DNA from: Zygnema cylindricum
Taxonomy: Eukaryota; Streptophyta; Zygnematophyceae; Zygnematales; Zygnemataceae
Length of the DNA: 64,000 bases
Assembly: GCA_037447655.1 (NCBI GenBank)
Contig: JBBHKE010003403.1
Coordinates: 1-64,000 of the forward strand
Direction: 5' to 3'
Shown here in pieces: positions 12,201 to 22,182 of this stretch. The notes under the pieces were generated by a model, which was not told the DNA's origin, searched no databases, and was given only the letters and a program-made list of their open reading frames with translations. A program made the position numbers and the translations under genes. Each line of letters starts with the position of its first letter. Position 1 is the first letter of the stretch.

Positions 12201-13050
12201 AATTGACGCCAAAAAAAAACATCGACACTAATAACGATAAACGGTGTCGAGTGTTACCATCCAGCACCAAAATGAAAATTACCATTTCATCATTTGAAAC
12301 AATAAAATACTAAAATACTGAGCAGGAGCCACATTTTAAACCAATGAAATTATATGAAAACAAAAGCAACACAATTGTACAGAAGTGAGAAAAAAAGAAA
12401 TATACTCACCAGAACACTTTCGGACCTGCCTCATATTTGTTACACCTTTGTAAGAAATACTCTCTCCGAGAACTCCATTTGATGATGATCCCAGCGTTCC
12501 CTGCGAAAAAAAAACCAAAAACTTCAGGGAACGTCCACAGTAATGATGACTCTTTTCAAGAAACAATCAGCCTATTGTTAGCTTAAAGTTGACCAGAAAA
12601 TAGTCTCCAAATGAATTCCTTCAAAAATAGATTTCAAATTAAATTTTAACATTGACAATAGAGTTTTTGGATAAAAAAGCATGTTTGGAAAAGGTAATAG
12701 ACCAGATATTACTACTTCAAAAAGAATTGCTAATTTAAAAACCAAGTTTAAAACCTTACCTATGGTAATGTTCTCCCTCTCCCACTCCCTCTGCCTCTCT
12801 CTCTTTCTCTCTCTCTCTCTCACTCTCCCAATCTTAACAAAAAAGTTCCTGAAAAAAAAAAAAGTCACAAAATAATAGACGAGAAACTGTTACTTAAGAA
12901 GCTAATAGTTACACAAAAACCATGTTAAAACCTCACCTTTGGTAATGCTGATTGCAAAGAAGATAAGGATCCTGTCGTTTTCTTGGCAGAAACAACAGTT
13001 GCAGGAATTTTTGCAACTTGAGCAAAAACATTGGTAGCCGCCATAGCCAT
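6276..13050 (-). CDS. Argininosuccinate synthase, plastid-type, 11 coding exons
   Basis: Joins citrulline to aspartate with ATP to give argininosuccinate, the penultimate step of arginine synthesis, expected in the plastid stroma. Coding exons, minus order: 13050-12937, 12500-12410, 11341-11203, 10678-10630, 10416-10234, 9669-9595, 9404-9219, 8536-8448, 7977-7824, 7280-7188, 6581-6276 (stop TAG). They join in frame to 492 residues, close to plant homologues. Residues 1-85 are Ser/Ala/Lys-rich ([20 protein letters not shown]...) and look like a transit peptide. The PP-loop ATP motif AYSGGLDTS is at 100-108; the second signature HGCTGKGND is at 208-216; then [28 protein letters not shown] and the C-terminal [14 protein letters not shown] and [16 protein letters not shown]. 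All introns are GT-AG except 10629-10417, which is GC-AG. Introns carry MITEs at 8108-8317 and 11953-12248. A 5'-UTR intron is possible near 13060-13155. It looks intact. Confidence 0.95.
8108..8317. mobile_element. TA-flanked MITE in an argininosuccinate synthase intron
   Basis: Left end TACACCGCGAAGTGCC, right end CTAATAACGATTCACCGTGTA, each with TA at its outer edge. The two ends are imperfect inverted copies of the family terminus CACCGYGAATCGTWATTAG. The 210-bp element has no coding capacity and lies inside the intron between exons 8536-8448 and 7977-7824. Confidence 0.7.
10870..11202 (-). repeat. Decayed tandem copies of the exon-3 donor region
   Basis: The real 5' splice site of the third coding exon (11203/11202; plus-strand text CGTTACCTCAACCAAGG) is followed into the intron by degenerate copies at about 11087 (CATTACCTCAACCAAGG), 10968 (CATTACCTAAAACAA) and 10876 (CATTACCTCAACCAACA). 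Each is preceded on the plus strand by an A-rich spacer and followed by a decayed version of the exon 3' end such as GTATCCAAAC. Spacing is 92-119 bp. They could act as cryptic donors. Confidence 0.7.
11324..11720 (-). repeat. Decayed tandem copies of the exon-3 acceptor region
   Basis: The acceptor of the same exon (plus text AGCACAGCTTGAGTGCCTAC at 11326-11345) recurs upstream in the intron. Copies are AGCACAGCTTGAGTGCTAAC near 11475, CAGCTCGAGTGCCTACAG near 11550, GAAATGCCTATGG near 11621 and CTTGATGGCCTACAG near 11701. Each is followed by the same A-rich block. The exon is therefore bracketed by two local tandem arrays, each built from its own splice boundary. Confidence 0.65.
11953..12248. 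mobile_element. TA-flanked MITE in an argininosuccinate synthase intron
   Basis: Left end TACACCAGGTATTGTTATTAG, right end ACTAATAACGATAAACGGTGT. Subterminal GCGTCAATGTTTTTAGTTGCC and a decayed inverted partner near 12206 extend the inverted repeat. About 296 bp, noncoding, inside the intron between exons 12500-12410 and 11341-11203. Confidence 0.65.
12776..12830. repeat. CT-rich microsatellite
   Basis: Uninterrupted pyrimidine-rich CTCTCTCT tract inside the first intron of argininosuccinate synthase, GA-rich in the transcript. Confidence 0.8.
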
Positions 13051-14584
13051 GGCTTAACCTTGCTCACAACTTGTTTGTAACAAATTTATAACAAATAATA
13101 AACAAATTTGTGACGAATAGTAACAATAAACAGATAGACAAACAGCTTACTTGTAGCTGTCTTCACAAGACGGTTTTTCCTGTACGCGTACAGATGGAAG
13201 AACAAGATTATCAAAAAATAAAATGCCTGCTAAAGAACTCAGTACTTAACACTCTCCTGCTAAAGTGAAGCTGGAGTATTTAGAATATCAACAGTGCTTC
13301 ATGCAAAATATAAAGTCAGCCGAGCAAGGAATTTGTTTCAATGTAAATTCGTACGATTGTACTTTCAAGGCGGCTGATGACTCGAGGAGCATAGAACTGG
13401 CGGCGGTCGTTTCACGGCGCAGTTTGTGACTTACACGGAACTAGTTCTGTGTTACTAAACGCTTTTGGAAAATGCGGCGGGTGCAGCAAAGTTTTCCGGG
13501 CAGAAAGAAAAAGAGTATTCGTTTGTTATTATTTGCAGTTGCCTCATTGCTAACGAATAAACGAACAGTGTAAAGTCTACCTGTATTCTATTTACGTCAT
13601 TAACAATTTCCACTGTTCAGTTTGAAGTGCACAAAAACTGTACTTAACAGTACGATTACGCACAGAATTACGTATACGGGGGTACATGAGGCTGAAATAG
13701 AAACGAATATAAGTTGAAAATATCACCTGCTTAATTACAAACATTTCTTTTGAGCTTGCAAATTACGGTACATTCGCCGGTTGTGGACAATAATTCTACA
13801 CTATATGACTATGGTCGCCTTAACACGAGACACGTACAGAGAGGAGGCATTCTAAAATTTTCAGACGCTGCCCTATCAGCGTCGGGCAGAATTTCTGTGC
13901 TGACGGTTCTGCATCATCCACAATTGTCATACAGAATTCCGAATCATATTCGGTGATGTTAACGGAGGAGATTCCCTTACATCATTTAGGACGCAGCGCC
14001 GCAGAGACGGATCCGGCGTGGATTGACTGCGCCGACATTCGGAAGCTGTCGTCAATCGAATATTTTTTGGAATTATCGCCACGTGTAAGACTGCTCCATA
14101 AAAGAAGTCGGCGCCGCGAAACGCCGTGGGTTGCAGGCTTGCAGCGCAGCCAAGCGGGCCAGGCGGCTCGAGTTCACTCGAAACGACACCTGTCTTTTTG
14201 TGATCAGCGTGAAGCTCCATTTTGGTTAATACTTGAGACGCTTAGGTGCACTTCACATGTCCATTCTGAGCATTCTCACAATTAAGGTTTTTACGAACAC
14301 TTCAGCTCCTAGCTTACAAATGCAACCAATGAGAGCAGCTATAATTGACCGCAATTGTGTTGATATTCTGGCAGAGTTGTCAACGTGGCTCTTTATAATT
14401 CGATAATACAATAATCAATGACGACGGAAGTAGGTTAAAATGTCAAAGCGTGCAGCTCACAACCTTCCAAAATAGCAAGTCTATCGCTTTGAAATAAACG
14501 AGATCTGCCATTCTGGTATGGAGATTCATCCTATCCGGTTCGAGGAACAGGGTCAGCGATTACTTCATCAGCGATTAGGGTTAA
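13051..14584 (-). promoter_or_regulatory. Upstream region of argininosuccinate synthase
   Basis: No gene is convincing here. The strand-appropriate 5' region of argininosuccinate synthase must lie in its first few hundred bases. On the minus strand, CTACAA followed by GTAAGCTG near 13150 and a TGAGCAAG acceptor near 13061 could bound a short 5'-UTR intron ending just before the ATG. No clear TATA box was picked out. Open frames at 13953-14285 and 13927-14220 overlap on opposite strands and have no recognisable domain. Confidence 0.35.
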
Positions 14585-15538
14585 GGGCGTTTTCCCATGT
14601 AACCGAAACTTTGAAACGTTACTTTGGATTTTACCGCAGATTTTACGGTGTACTTTTCAAAGTGTTCCTATGTCAATCATTACTTGCGCCTTCATTACTT
14701 CAAATATGAAATATGTGACAGGTGTAGACGTCTACAAAATATGCGACAGCCTACGATAGTACGAAACGAAATGTAAACGACTACGAAACTTCCTAAAATT
14801 AGTGACGCCTACAAAAACGGCGACGGTTGTAGACGTCGAGTTTTTGTGACATTGTAGATGTTTAGGGTTTTGTGGCATCGCGAAGTCATGCTACCTTATG
14901 ACGTCATCAACACAAACTTTCGGCCATGGCTTCCCGATTTCTTTTTCTTACTATTTATCATTCGATATGCCATCAAAATGAGACCAAAAATAGTAAAAAC
15001 AAAAGGAAAAAAATATATCTTTCATTTGAGACTATTATTGCTGCATTTCATTTAGAGATGAGAGAAAGAGGAGCGGTCGAATAAAAAAGATGGGGAGAGA
15101 CGAGAACGTTATTTTTGCAAAGGACGCATGAATGAAAGTGGAGGTCCGAGACCAAAACGATTTTTTTTCCGTACATGCTTGTCATTTTTGTAGGTACATG
15201 CGCTTGACGAGCATGCAAAAAAATAGCGTGTACTCTCCCTCGTTCAAAAAAATTTGGAGACGTTTCACGCATGCAATACCTGCTTTCTATTCCTCGATAG
15301 GGTGTTATTTTGGTTAAATTCAGATCGCGATTTGATTCCATTACAAGTGTGAAGATGAGCTAGAAGTGGGTCGCATGAAGATAACGCCAAATTGTTGTAC
15401 CTTTCAAGTTCCAAAATGACACAATGTACTTGTGTTTTTGCCCATTTTTCGTACGGCGTAATATTTTCTCGTTGGAAGTCCCATTTTCTGTGAAAACGAC
15501 GGAAAAAAACACTTACTTCAACACATGGGAACACGCCC
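14585..15538. mobile_element. Harbinger-like non-autonomous DNA transposon, copy 1
   Basis: Left end GGGCGTTTTCCCATGTAACC, right end (complement) GGGCGTGTTCCCATGTGTTG, flanked on both sides by TAA (14582-14584 and 15539-15541). A 3-bp TWA target duplication with GG-starting inverted repeats is the signature of PIF/Harbinger elements. The 954-bp interior has no transposase. Subterminal text (AACCGAAACTTTGAAACG, GTAGACGTCTACAAAATAT) also occurs in the 57.6-kb copy, and in a decayed form at 40-200. Confidence 0.75.
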
Positions 15539-15554
15539 TAACATCGCCTAGGTG

Positions 15555-16119
15555 AATAGGAAAATCTTTATTACATAAAGTACGATGGAAAAACCATCGA
15601 GGTACAAAAGGGGTAAAAAAAAAAACATTTAAAGACTACAACAGCTAACAAAGACAAACAAAACAAAACAAACAAATGAGGAACCAAAAGTAACTAGGCT
15701 AACTTGCAAGGTTAAACAAACTACCAGGGATGACTAAAAAAACAAGAAAAATCCACTATATATGATATCCCACAACACTAACAAACTAAATTCCACACCC
15801 TTGAAGATCATGGATTTGGATTGGATCTAGATTTTAAAGCTTTCTTAGCACAGTTGCGGAGAAAGTCATCGAAAGACTTGTCCAAGGAACCAAAACTTTA
15901 TGTTGCAATGGGACAAACCGGTCCGCCGGGTCTCAGTGAGCATAATCCCTTTCTTTAAAAGATGTTGCATCTCGAGCCGCCACGCCTGTATGCATTGCCG
16001 CACGAGAAGAAACGTGGTTGCGAGTGGGATCGATAAGGACCACATCACCCAAGGTCCGCGCATTCCCGTTGAGGGATACCGAGTCAACCCGAGGAATTCG
16101 AAGACCAGTAGATTGGGAG
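15555..16119 (-). pseudogene. 3' part of a retroelement-like coding relic
   Basis: Minus-strand reading gives SQSTGLRIPRVDSVSLNG, then LGDVVLIDPTRNHV...GVAARDATSFKERDYA, then after a stop DPADRF and a run resembling KVFGSLDKSFDDFLRNCAKK. This order (D-[VI]-x5-PT, an Ala-rich K..Y stretch, then F..L...G.L...FL) recalls the C-terminal segment after the reverse transcriptase in some plant and algal non-LTR-like proteins; that is from memory and uncertain. The 5' continuation lies across the chromovirus at 38980-39130. An AT-rich presumed 3' UTR at 15555-15830 is repeated at 39760-40110. Confidence 0.45.
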
Positions 16120-16570
16120 TGTAAAAGGGACAAGATAATAACACCACAATCTAATTGCACAGCGGAATAATCCCCAAGGATCCCCACGTAGCGACAGTAT
16201 ATTACACAGCGTTCACAGAAAGGATTGAACTTTATTAATCGGGAAGAGATTACAAGATTGAATGCTCACTGTAAAGGTCTATTCAAGAGTCTGTTGTTGA
16301 CTAAGACTACTAGACTATTAAAACTAATCAGCTGCTTGTCAACTTGGTTTTAAATATGTACATGTTGACCTTCTCCGTCAACCACGATCTAACCAAACTT
16401 TATTCTACAACATTGTAGTTTAATCTACATTCCGCGGCTTTGTTATACTGGTACCTTGCGTTACTATACTGCTACGTTGTTATGTTGCGCTAGTCTGGCA
16501 TCGCAGCTGCGCTACTCTGAACCGCAACTGCAGCAGCTTGTACTGTACATAATTCTGTAACCTTGTTACA
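16120..16570 (-). repeat. Chromovirus 3' LTR
   Basis: 451-bp LTR in TG...CA form. It is about 95% alike by eye to the interrupted right-hand LTR, which additionally carries a 20-bp direct duplication (GTAAAGGTCTATGCAAGAGT) at about 38673-38712. A purine-rich AGTGGGAGGCA just inside, at about 16571-16583 read on the minus strand, is the likely polypurine tract. Confidence 0.85.
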
Positions 16571-17093
16571 GTGCCTCCCACTAAGGGTTCAGCGTCCCGT
16601 TGAATGTTGTTTACTTAGGGAGACTGCTGCTAACAAAGCATTGCGTAAGTTTCTTCTCGGTACTCCTCAAACTCTTCCCGCAAGGTATTCAACTGATTTT
16701 GGAGCTGCTCACATCGAGTCTCCAAGAGTGCGATGTGGCGATTCCGCCGTTGCCAAACGTCTCTTGACGATTCGCTCCCATAGCTGATCCCCTTTTGCTT
16801 GTGGTACAGCCCCTGGCACTTCCGGTTGTGGAGGAGCAGTCTCAGGTGCAGATGCTTCTCCTGCCGGACTTTCGAGAGCTTCTGTAGAGCGATTTGTGGG
16901 GCCTTTGCTGGCGCTAAGTCCGCCGGTTCCCACCGAGGAACGTGCTTCTTGGCAGCTCGGGCTCGCTACAGAGCATTTTTCCGGGCTAACTTGAGTGCTC
17001 GCACTTCTGGTGAGACTTCTACCGCGGAATTATGTCGTGCACGCGGACATCCCATGGGTGATAGTGGTGGAGTAATCCGGGGACGTCCACCCT

Positions 17094-18020
17094 CTACTGG
17101 TAGTTGTCCTCGACCACCTCTACGAACGGTAGTGTATGAGGGTTTAACTGCACATAACCCTTATGATTGTTCCCAATGTCCTTCGTCCTCATGAATTTCC
17201 ATATCGAGTGTGACGACACACTAGCAAGGATGTTGATTGGATCGCCAGACTTTCCTCTGCGCCACGCTGCCGGCCACTCCCAGTAATATCGTTTGGCAAA
17301 ACTGAAAGCGAGATCCGGATGTTGCTGGTCGATAGGTGGTGGAAAAAGATAGTCACGTATTTCTTCTTCTTTTTCGCTTTCCCCTTCCAGTTCCCCGTCC
17401 TCTTGTCGAAGGACAAACACCTCATCCCCGCTAGGATATTGCGCCTCAGCCTTTTTTTCGGAGCTCATTGAAGTTTGCTCGTCGGTGGTACTCTCCTTAT
17501 TTGGATCCCTCATCACCTCTAGATCATAGGCACGCTCTTCCATCGATGGGGGTGTCTGTTCCCGCTGCGGCTCCTCAGCGTCGGAGAGCTCATGATCGTC
17601 CTCATCTTCTTTGTCCCCCTCTTTAACTGCGTTATACTAGGAGTCGTGACATTTTTTTGACCCCTCCCCACCCTTGGTTTCAGCCGGTTTTTCAGCACTA
17701 CTAACATTCTCTCCCTGCTCCGGTTCTTCCACCATTCCCCGTCTTCTGTCAGCCTCTACCATGACCTCCGCCGCGACTAACAATCTATCTCTGCGATGTG
17801 TATCCTCCTGCCCCACCCGTACGAGTCTCCTCCTCTTTAGTGGTGGTGAGGATGACGACGCCATGGTTGCGGTTGTACAAGATAGTTCAGGCAACTTGAA
17901 AAGTGAAGGTAAATTGGCGGTGCGTAGCGAGATGCTCTCCTGACAACTTCTACTACGTTGGTCGCGAGAACTAGTGGCGGCTTTAGCTGAGAGGGTTGAG
18001 GGTTTCACAATTTGACTCTT
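17094..18020 (-). pseudogene. Extra ORF between chromovirus pol and 3' LTR
   Basis: A long minus-strand frame of about 305 codons, interrupted by a single in-frame TAG at about 17637. The N-terminal half is Ser/Arg/Glu-rich with a basic PLKRRRLVR stretch that could be a nuclear localisation signal. The C-terminal half is acidic (EGDKEDEDDHELSDAEE) and then becomes better ordered: YLFPPPIDQQHPDLAFSF, YYWEWPAAWRRG, SHSIWKFMRTKDIGNNHKGY. It lies in the sense orientation of the element, after the chromodomain. I do not recognise a family. Alternatives are a captured host fragment or an element-specific accessory gene. Confidence 0.5.
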
Positions 18021-18359
18021 CTAAGCGATGCAGCGTGCGGGAAGATCGCAGCGTCCAACATTTTGTAAGTTGCGCAGTTGCGACGATACCGAGGTTTCGA
18101 CCTCACCAAGGTTGCGATTCACAACAACACCGTTGCGCTTTTTTGCCAGCGTAGCGGTGGCGCTACGATTCTCTGACGGTGCCATTTCTATGCTGCGCTC
18201 CGGTGGTTGCGCAACCAAAGTGCCTTAGTCCATTACCATCGTCGCTGCGTCCCCTCGTCGCGTTCCCAAGATGATTGCGACGGTTGCGATACTACTATTC
18301 GTTCCCCTATTGCCCTTATTGCGGTTGCCCCCCGATTATGCTGAGTGTCCGCACTCTGC

Positions 18360-19400
18360 ATATCTGGTGCAGCAAATCGGGTGAATGAATATCCTTTTTG
18401 TCTACCCAAGAATCATCCTCCATGCCGTAACCTTTTCACCACACTAAATATTGCGTGAATTCGGAATGTTAATTGTGACGCGATTGCAGAATTTCCTCCA
18501 CTTCGTACTCATCCGAGGTACTCTGGACTAGCGGTAGCGGTGTAGATTGGTGGCGATGAGGAAATACCGAACCCGGATCGCGAAACGGCTTGAGTAGTGA
18601 AATATGAAGCACATTGTGAATATGCCATTCTTGTGGAATATCCAGTTTGTAGGCCACCTCGTTTATTTTGGAAAGAATCGTGAACGGACGTGTAAACTTC
18701 GGCGTTAATTTTCTTGAAAGCGCACTCGGTAACGACATGTTTGTCATGATAAGTCGAAACCTTGTCCCCTACATTAAATTCGATGTCCTTGCGAAGAGCG
18801 TCAGCCTGCAGTTTTTGACGATCTTTGCTTGTTGAAGGGCATTCGCCACTTTATGCAGATTCGCCCGCAACGTCTGTGCAAAGTCCATAGCGGCCAGTGT
18901 TGGGCATTCGATGGCTAGTAAGTTTTGGGGAAGGATAGACTGTCGCCCATTGAGGGAGAATGGCGTAGCGTTAGTGGACAATTGTACAGCAATGTTGCAT
19001 GCTACTTCAATTGCGTCAAATGATTCACCCAATCTGTTTGGTGCACCGGCACATTCGCCCTTAAAGCCTCCTCCAATGTCATGTTTACTCTTTTGGTCTG
19101 ACCGTCGGTCTGAGGGTGGTACGCCATGGACATGGCTAACTACGTCCCACAAAACTCGAACAGTCCTTTCCAAAAATGACTAACAAATTTCCTATCGCAA
19201 TCACTCACGATTTTTTTCGGAAGTCAGTGATAACGCAATATCTCTCGAAAGAATAAGGCTGCCACATCTCGAGCTGTGGCTATGGTTTTCGTGGATAAGA
19301 AATGCGCCTTTTTTGTAAGGTAATCCACAACGACGAATATGAAATCATAGCCCTCCGAAGTTAACGGAAGAGCAACGATAAAGTCTATCGAAATCGCATC
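18360..19400 (-). pseudogene. Chromovirus integrase core, C-terminal domain and chromodomain
   Basis: From high to low coordinates, across several frames: DFIVALPLTSEGYDFIFVVV and DYLTKKAHFLSTKTI (integrase catalytic core), [14 protein letters not shown] near 19110, then LSRKLTPKFTRPFTILSKIN and HIHNVLHISLLKPF at 18590-18730 (integrase C-terminal fold), then YEVEEILQSRHN and, after a frame change, EFTQYLVWWKGYGMEDDSWV near 18390-18460, a classic chromodomain. Chromodomains direct integration toward marked chromatin. Several stops and shifts. Confidence 0.85.
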
Positions 19401-19676
19401 CTAATGAACGGATAATATTTGAAGGGGTTGTAAAAGTACTTGACGACCTGATTCTGATTTGTTTATATTGCACGAGTCACACGTCATGACATATTCTGCA
19501 ATGTCTCGAGTCATGTTTGGCCAGTAGTACGCCTCAGCAACACGCGTCGTTGTTTTATCTCGTTCAAAATGTCGACTGAGCGGTTCATCATTAGTCATTT
19601 TAAGTATTGTGTGGCGTAATTCCTTTCTTTTCTGAACATATAGTCGAGGTGCCTGACTCGGTCTGTACCGCCACAT
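19401..19676 (-). pseudogene. Chromovirus integrase zinc-binding domain
   Basis: The 91-codon frame contains RHTILKMTNDEPLSRHFERD, a reduced HHCC region, followed by YYWPNMTRDIAEYVMTCDSC and NINKSESGRQVLLQPL, the standard gypsy H2C2 integrase leader. It sits between the RNase H (19990-20694) and the integrase core. Confidence 0.85.
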
Positions 19677-19989
19677 ACCGTTGGCGGTTCAAATCAAAAT
19701 ATTCATGTAGACCAGTTCTTTGATTATATCATCCTCGTCGTACGCGACCTTAATCCTATTTAGCCACTACTCATCCACTTGCACCGTACTTGTCACTGCG
19801 TTGACTTTCCGACTTTGCGTTTTGTCCGCTGCGGCGGTGTCTCTTCTCACAATATTTTTGCTTCGGTCTTGTGATGGCTTCGATACTTGCTCCGTTACTG
19901 GCGCATCGACACTAGGTTTCCTCGACAATGCATCCGCCGGTTTTGTCTTGCCCGGTTAATATTCGATAGTTAGCTTTGGTCCGAAGGTC

Positions 19990-20694
19990 TTAAGAAAAGT
20001 CATCCACCTGACTTGTTTCCTCGACAATTCGGGCTAAGATTGGAGATACACTAACGCGTGGTGATCTGTGATTACAGTGATCCGCTTCCCTTCTGTGATT
20101 ATAGTGATCCGCTTCCCCTGAACGTAGCATTTTCCAGACTTCTAAGTTATTAATGATTGTTATTGTCTCTTTCTCATGCGTAGCCCAATTAAGTTCCGCT
20201 GCTTTAAGCTTCCGACTGTCATAGGCAATGGGTTGTAGGCATTTTCCATGATCTTGCATAAGAATCGCTCCAATAGTCGTATCACTAGCGTCAGTAATTA
20301 ACGTCCAAGGTAACTCAAGAGCGGGAACAACTAACTCAGGGGCGGTAACCAACCGCTCCTTTAGCGTGTCAAAGGCTACCCTTTGCGTCGTTTTCCACTC
20401 ATATGGCACGTCATTCTTGAGGAGGTACGTGAGTGATGCAGCAGTTTTTACGAAACCTTTGACAAATCGTCGATAGTAGGAGCATAATCCAAGAAAGCTA
20501 CGTAACTCCGTAACGTTAGCCGGCTGCAACCACTCCTTAACTGCCGTGGTTTTGTTCGGATCCACTGCGATCCCATCCCGGCTCACCACATGACCCAAAA
20601 ATTCAATTTTCTCCTTCAAGAAATCACATTTACTCCTGTTACAGTACAACTTGTTCTCCCTAAGGACTTGTAAGACCGTTCGCATGTGCTCCAC
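19990..20694 (-). pseudogene. Chromovirus RT thumb and RNase H
   Basis: The 234-codon frame starts at MEHMRTVLQVLRENKLYCN and continues through KCDFLKEKIEFLGHVVS and LRSFLGLCSYYRRFVKGF (RT connection) into WTLITDASDTTIGAILMQ and IAYDSRKLKAAELNWATHEK, which carry the RNase H DAS, S and E positions. The tail after NNLEVWK holds a local duplication (EADHYNHRR/EADHCNHRS) and is out of register. Confidence 0.88.
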
Positions 20695-20716
20695 GTTATT
20701 TTTCCAATGTCTTGCT

Positions 20717-21014
20717 TTACACCAAGATGTCGTCTAAGAAAACTATTACAAAAGCGTCCAAATATTGTCGTAAGATAAAATTCATAAGATGCATAAAGGT
20801 TGCCGGTGCGTTCGTCAATCCGAAAGGTATAACCAAAAATTGAAAATAACCGTACCAGGTCCGGAATGCAGTCTTTCCCACATCTTTTTCGGCAATTCTA
20901 ATTTGGTGGTAACCGCTTCGCAAATCTATCTTCGAAAAATACTTGGCACCTCTTAACTGATCTAACAATTCGCCGATCTTTGGTAGGGGGTGCGCGTTTT
21001 TAACTGTCAACTTG
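20717..21014 (-). pseudogene. Chromovirus reverse transcriptase, 3' half (split)
   Basis: [36 protein letters not shown] and [15 protein letters not shown], with the catalytic FLDDILV near the end. The upstream half (CVDYRALN) is at 31335-31510. The 10.3-kb copia array separates the two halves, and its 5-bp TSD TTTAG falls exactly in the ALN|KL codons. Confidence 0.93.
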
Positions 21015-21019
21015 TTTAG

Positions 21020-22182
21020 TGTTGATATTTGAGTATTTTCTAGGTCTGTATTATAATAGGAAAAATGTAGAGGCGGTCTACCTCTAACTCCCTTTACCAA
21101 GCCCCCACACTTGTTGTAGTCACTGAAGGCTGGGTAGGGTGATAGGGCCATGGCTGCCTAAAGCTTTGTAGAAGACAGTTAGCAGAAAATAGATGGGTTT
21201 AGTAAAAGTGTTGACGGACCCAGGAATTGATCCTGGTACCTGCCGTCCGTCAATATAGCCGTTAGCTTTGTCCGTTTAGTCTAGGACTAGTGCTAGGACA
21301 TATAGTGTTTGATAAATATATAAATAGGTACACGTAGACGAATTCATTTAACGGCGCAAAAAGATCCTTAGTACATAGAAACAGTTTAGTGAAGTATGGT
21401 TTACGCGAAACTGATACCGCGCATTTGTTTCGACGGCGAAATAAATACCACGCACATATTTTCGACGGGTAAGAATGGATACCAGATTTAATCGACGGCC
21501 GTGGTGCTAGCCGAGATTCCGGAATGGCCGCCTTGGCGTTTTCTGACGCCGCCACTCCGGATGACACGTGGAAATGCGCTGGAGGATTGCGGAATCTCCG
21601 GAGCGCAAGATAACAAGTTTGGGTGTGACATTTGTCACTCGAATGGTCTTGTCGTACAATTTCCGTGCAGAAAGTACTCCGGCGCCTGTACTTTTGTGTA
21701 CAGTACAGTCCTGTGATTGGCGCCGTACTTCAGTAGAAGGGGTTTAGAGAGGGACTAGAACTTAGAATATTTCTGGTAGGTAGATGCCTCTCCCAGAGAG
21801 CACCTTGTATAAATGGCAAACTTTGGCCAGCCATAACTATCAATTCAGTTGACCAAATTCAGTGATTCTTTTTGCTGCCGACTCAGGGGAGTCCAAGCTA
21901 CACAAGGGTGTAGTCGGTCAGAGTTTTTGCCTGCCTGGGTGGCTGCATTTCTAAGGGAAATTCAAAGTGGGTGAATGTGTCCAAATCACATATTCTAACT
22001 TTGCATTCTGTGGTGGAACTGAGCACACAGAAAGTCTTATTTCACAGGGGTGAAGCTACCATGGGGTTCTAATTGTCAAGGGGTCAATCATTTGGGTTAC
22101 ATAAACTTGGAGTCGGCACTATCTAGATTAGCTTCCTTTGGACCTGCGAATTCTGTGTGGCAATGGAGCCCATAGAATTTCA
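21020..22182 (+). repeat. Copia array LTR 1
   Basis: 1,163 bp, TGTTGATATTTG...AGAATTTCA. TATA box TATAAAT at about 21808-21814. A tRNA-like hairpin lies at 21211-21252. This LTR differs from LTRs 2-3 at several bases (for example ACGCACATATT for ACGCACTTATT), as expected for the outer, older end. Confidence 0.92.

Noticed and set aside
12776-12830. CT repeat as a CRISPR-like or satellite array
   Set aside because: Ordinary microsatellite; no spaced direct repeats with unique spacers occur anywhere in the window.
13953-14285. 110-codon plus-strand ORF upstream of argininosuccinate synthase
   Set aside because: An open frame of similar length lies on the opposite strand over the same bases, and neither shows a domain, so chance in GC-richer DNA is likely.
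16799-17194. 131-codon plus-strand frame inside the chromovirus 3' region
   Set aside because: Antisense to the element, Arg/Cys/Ser-rich, no motif; the sense-strand accessory ORF ends next to it.
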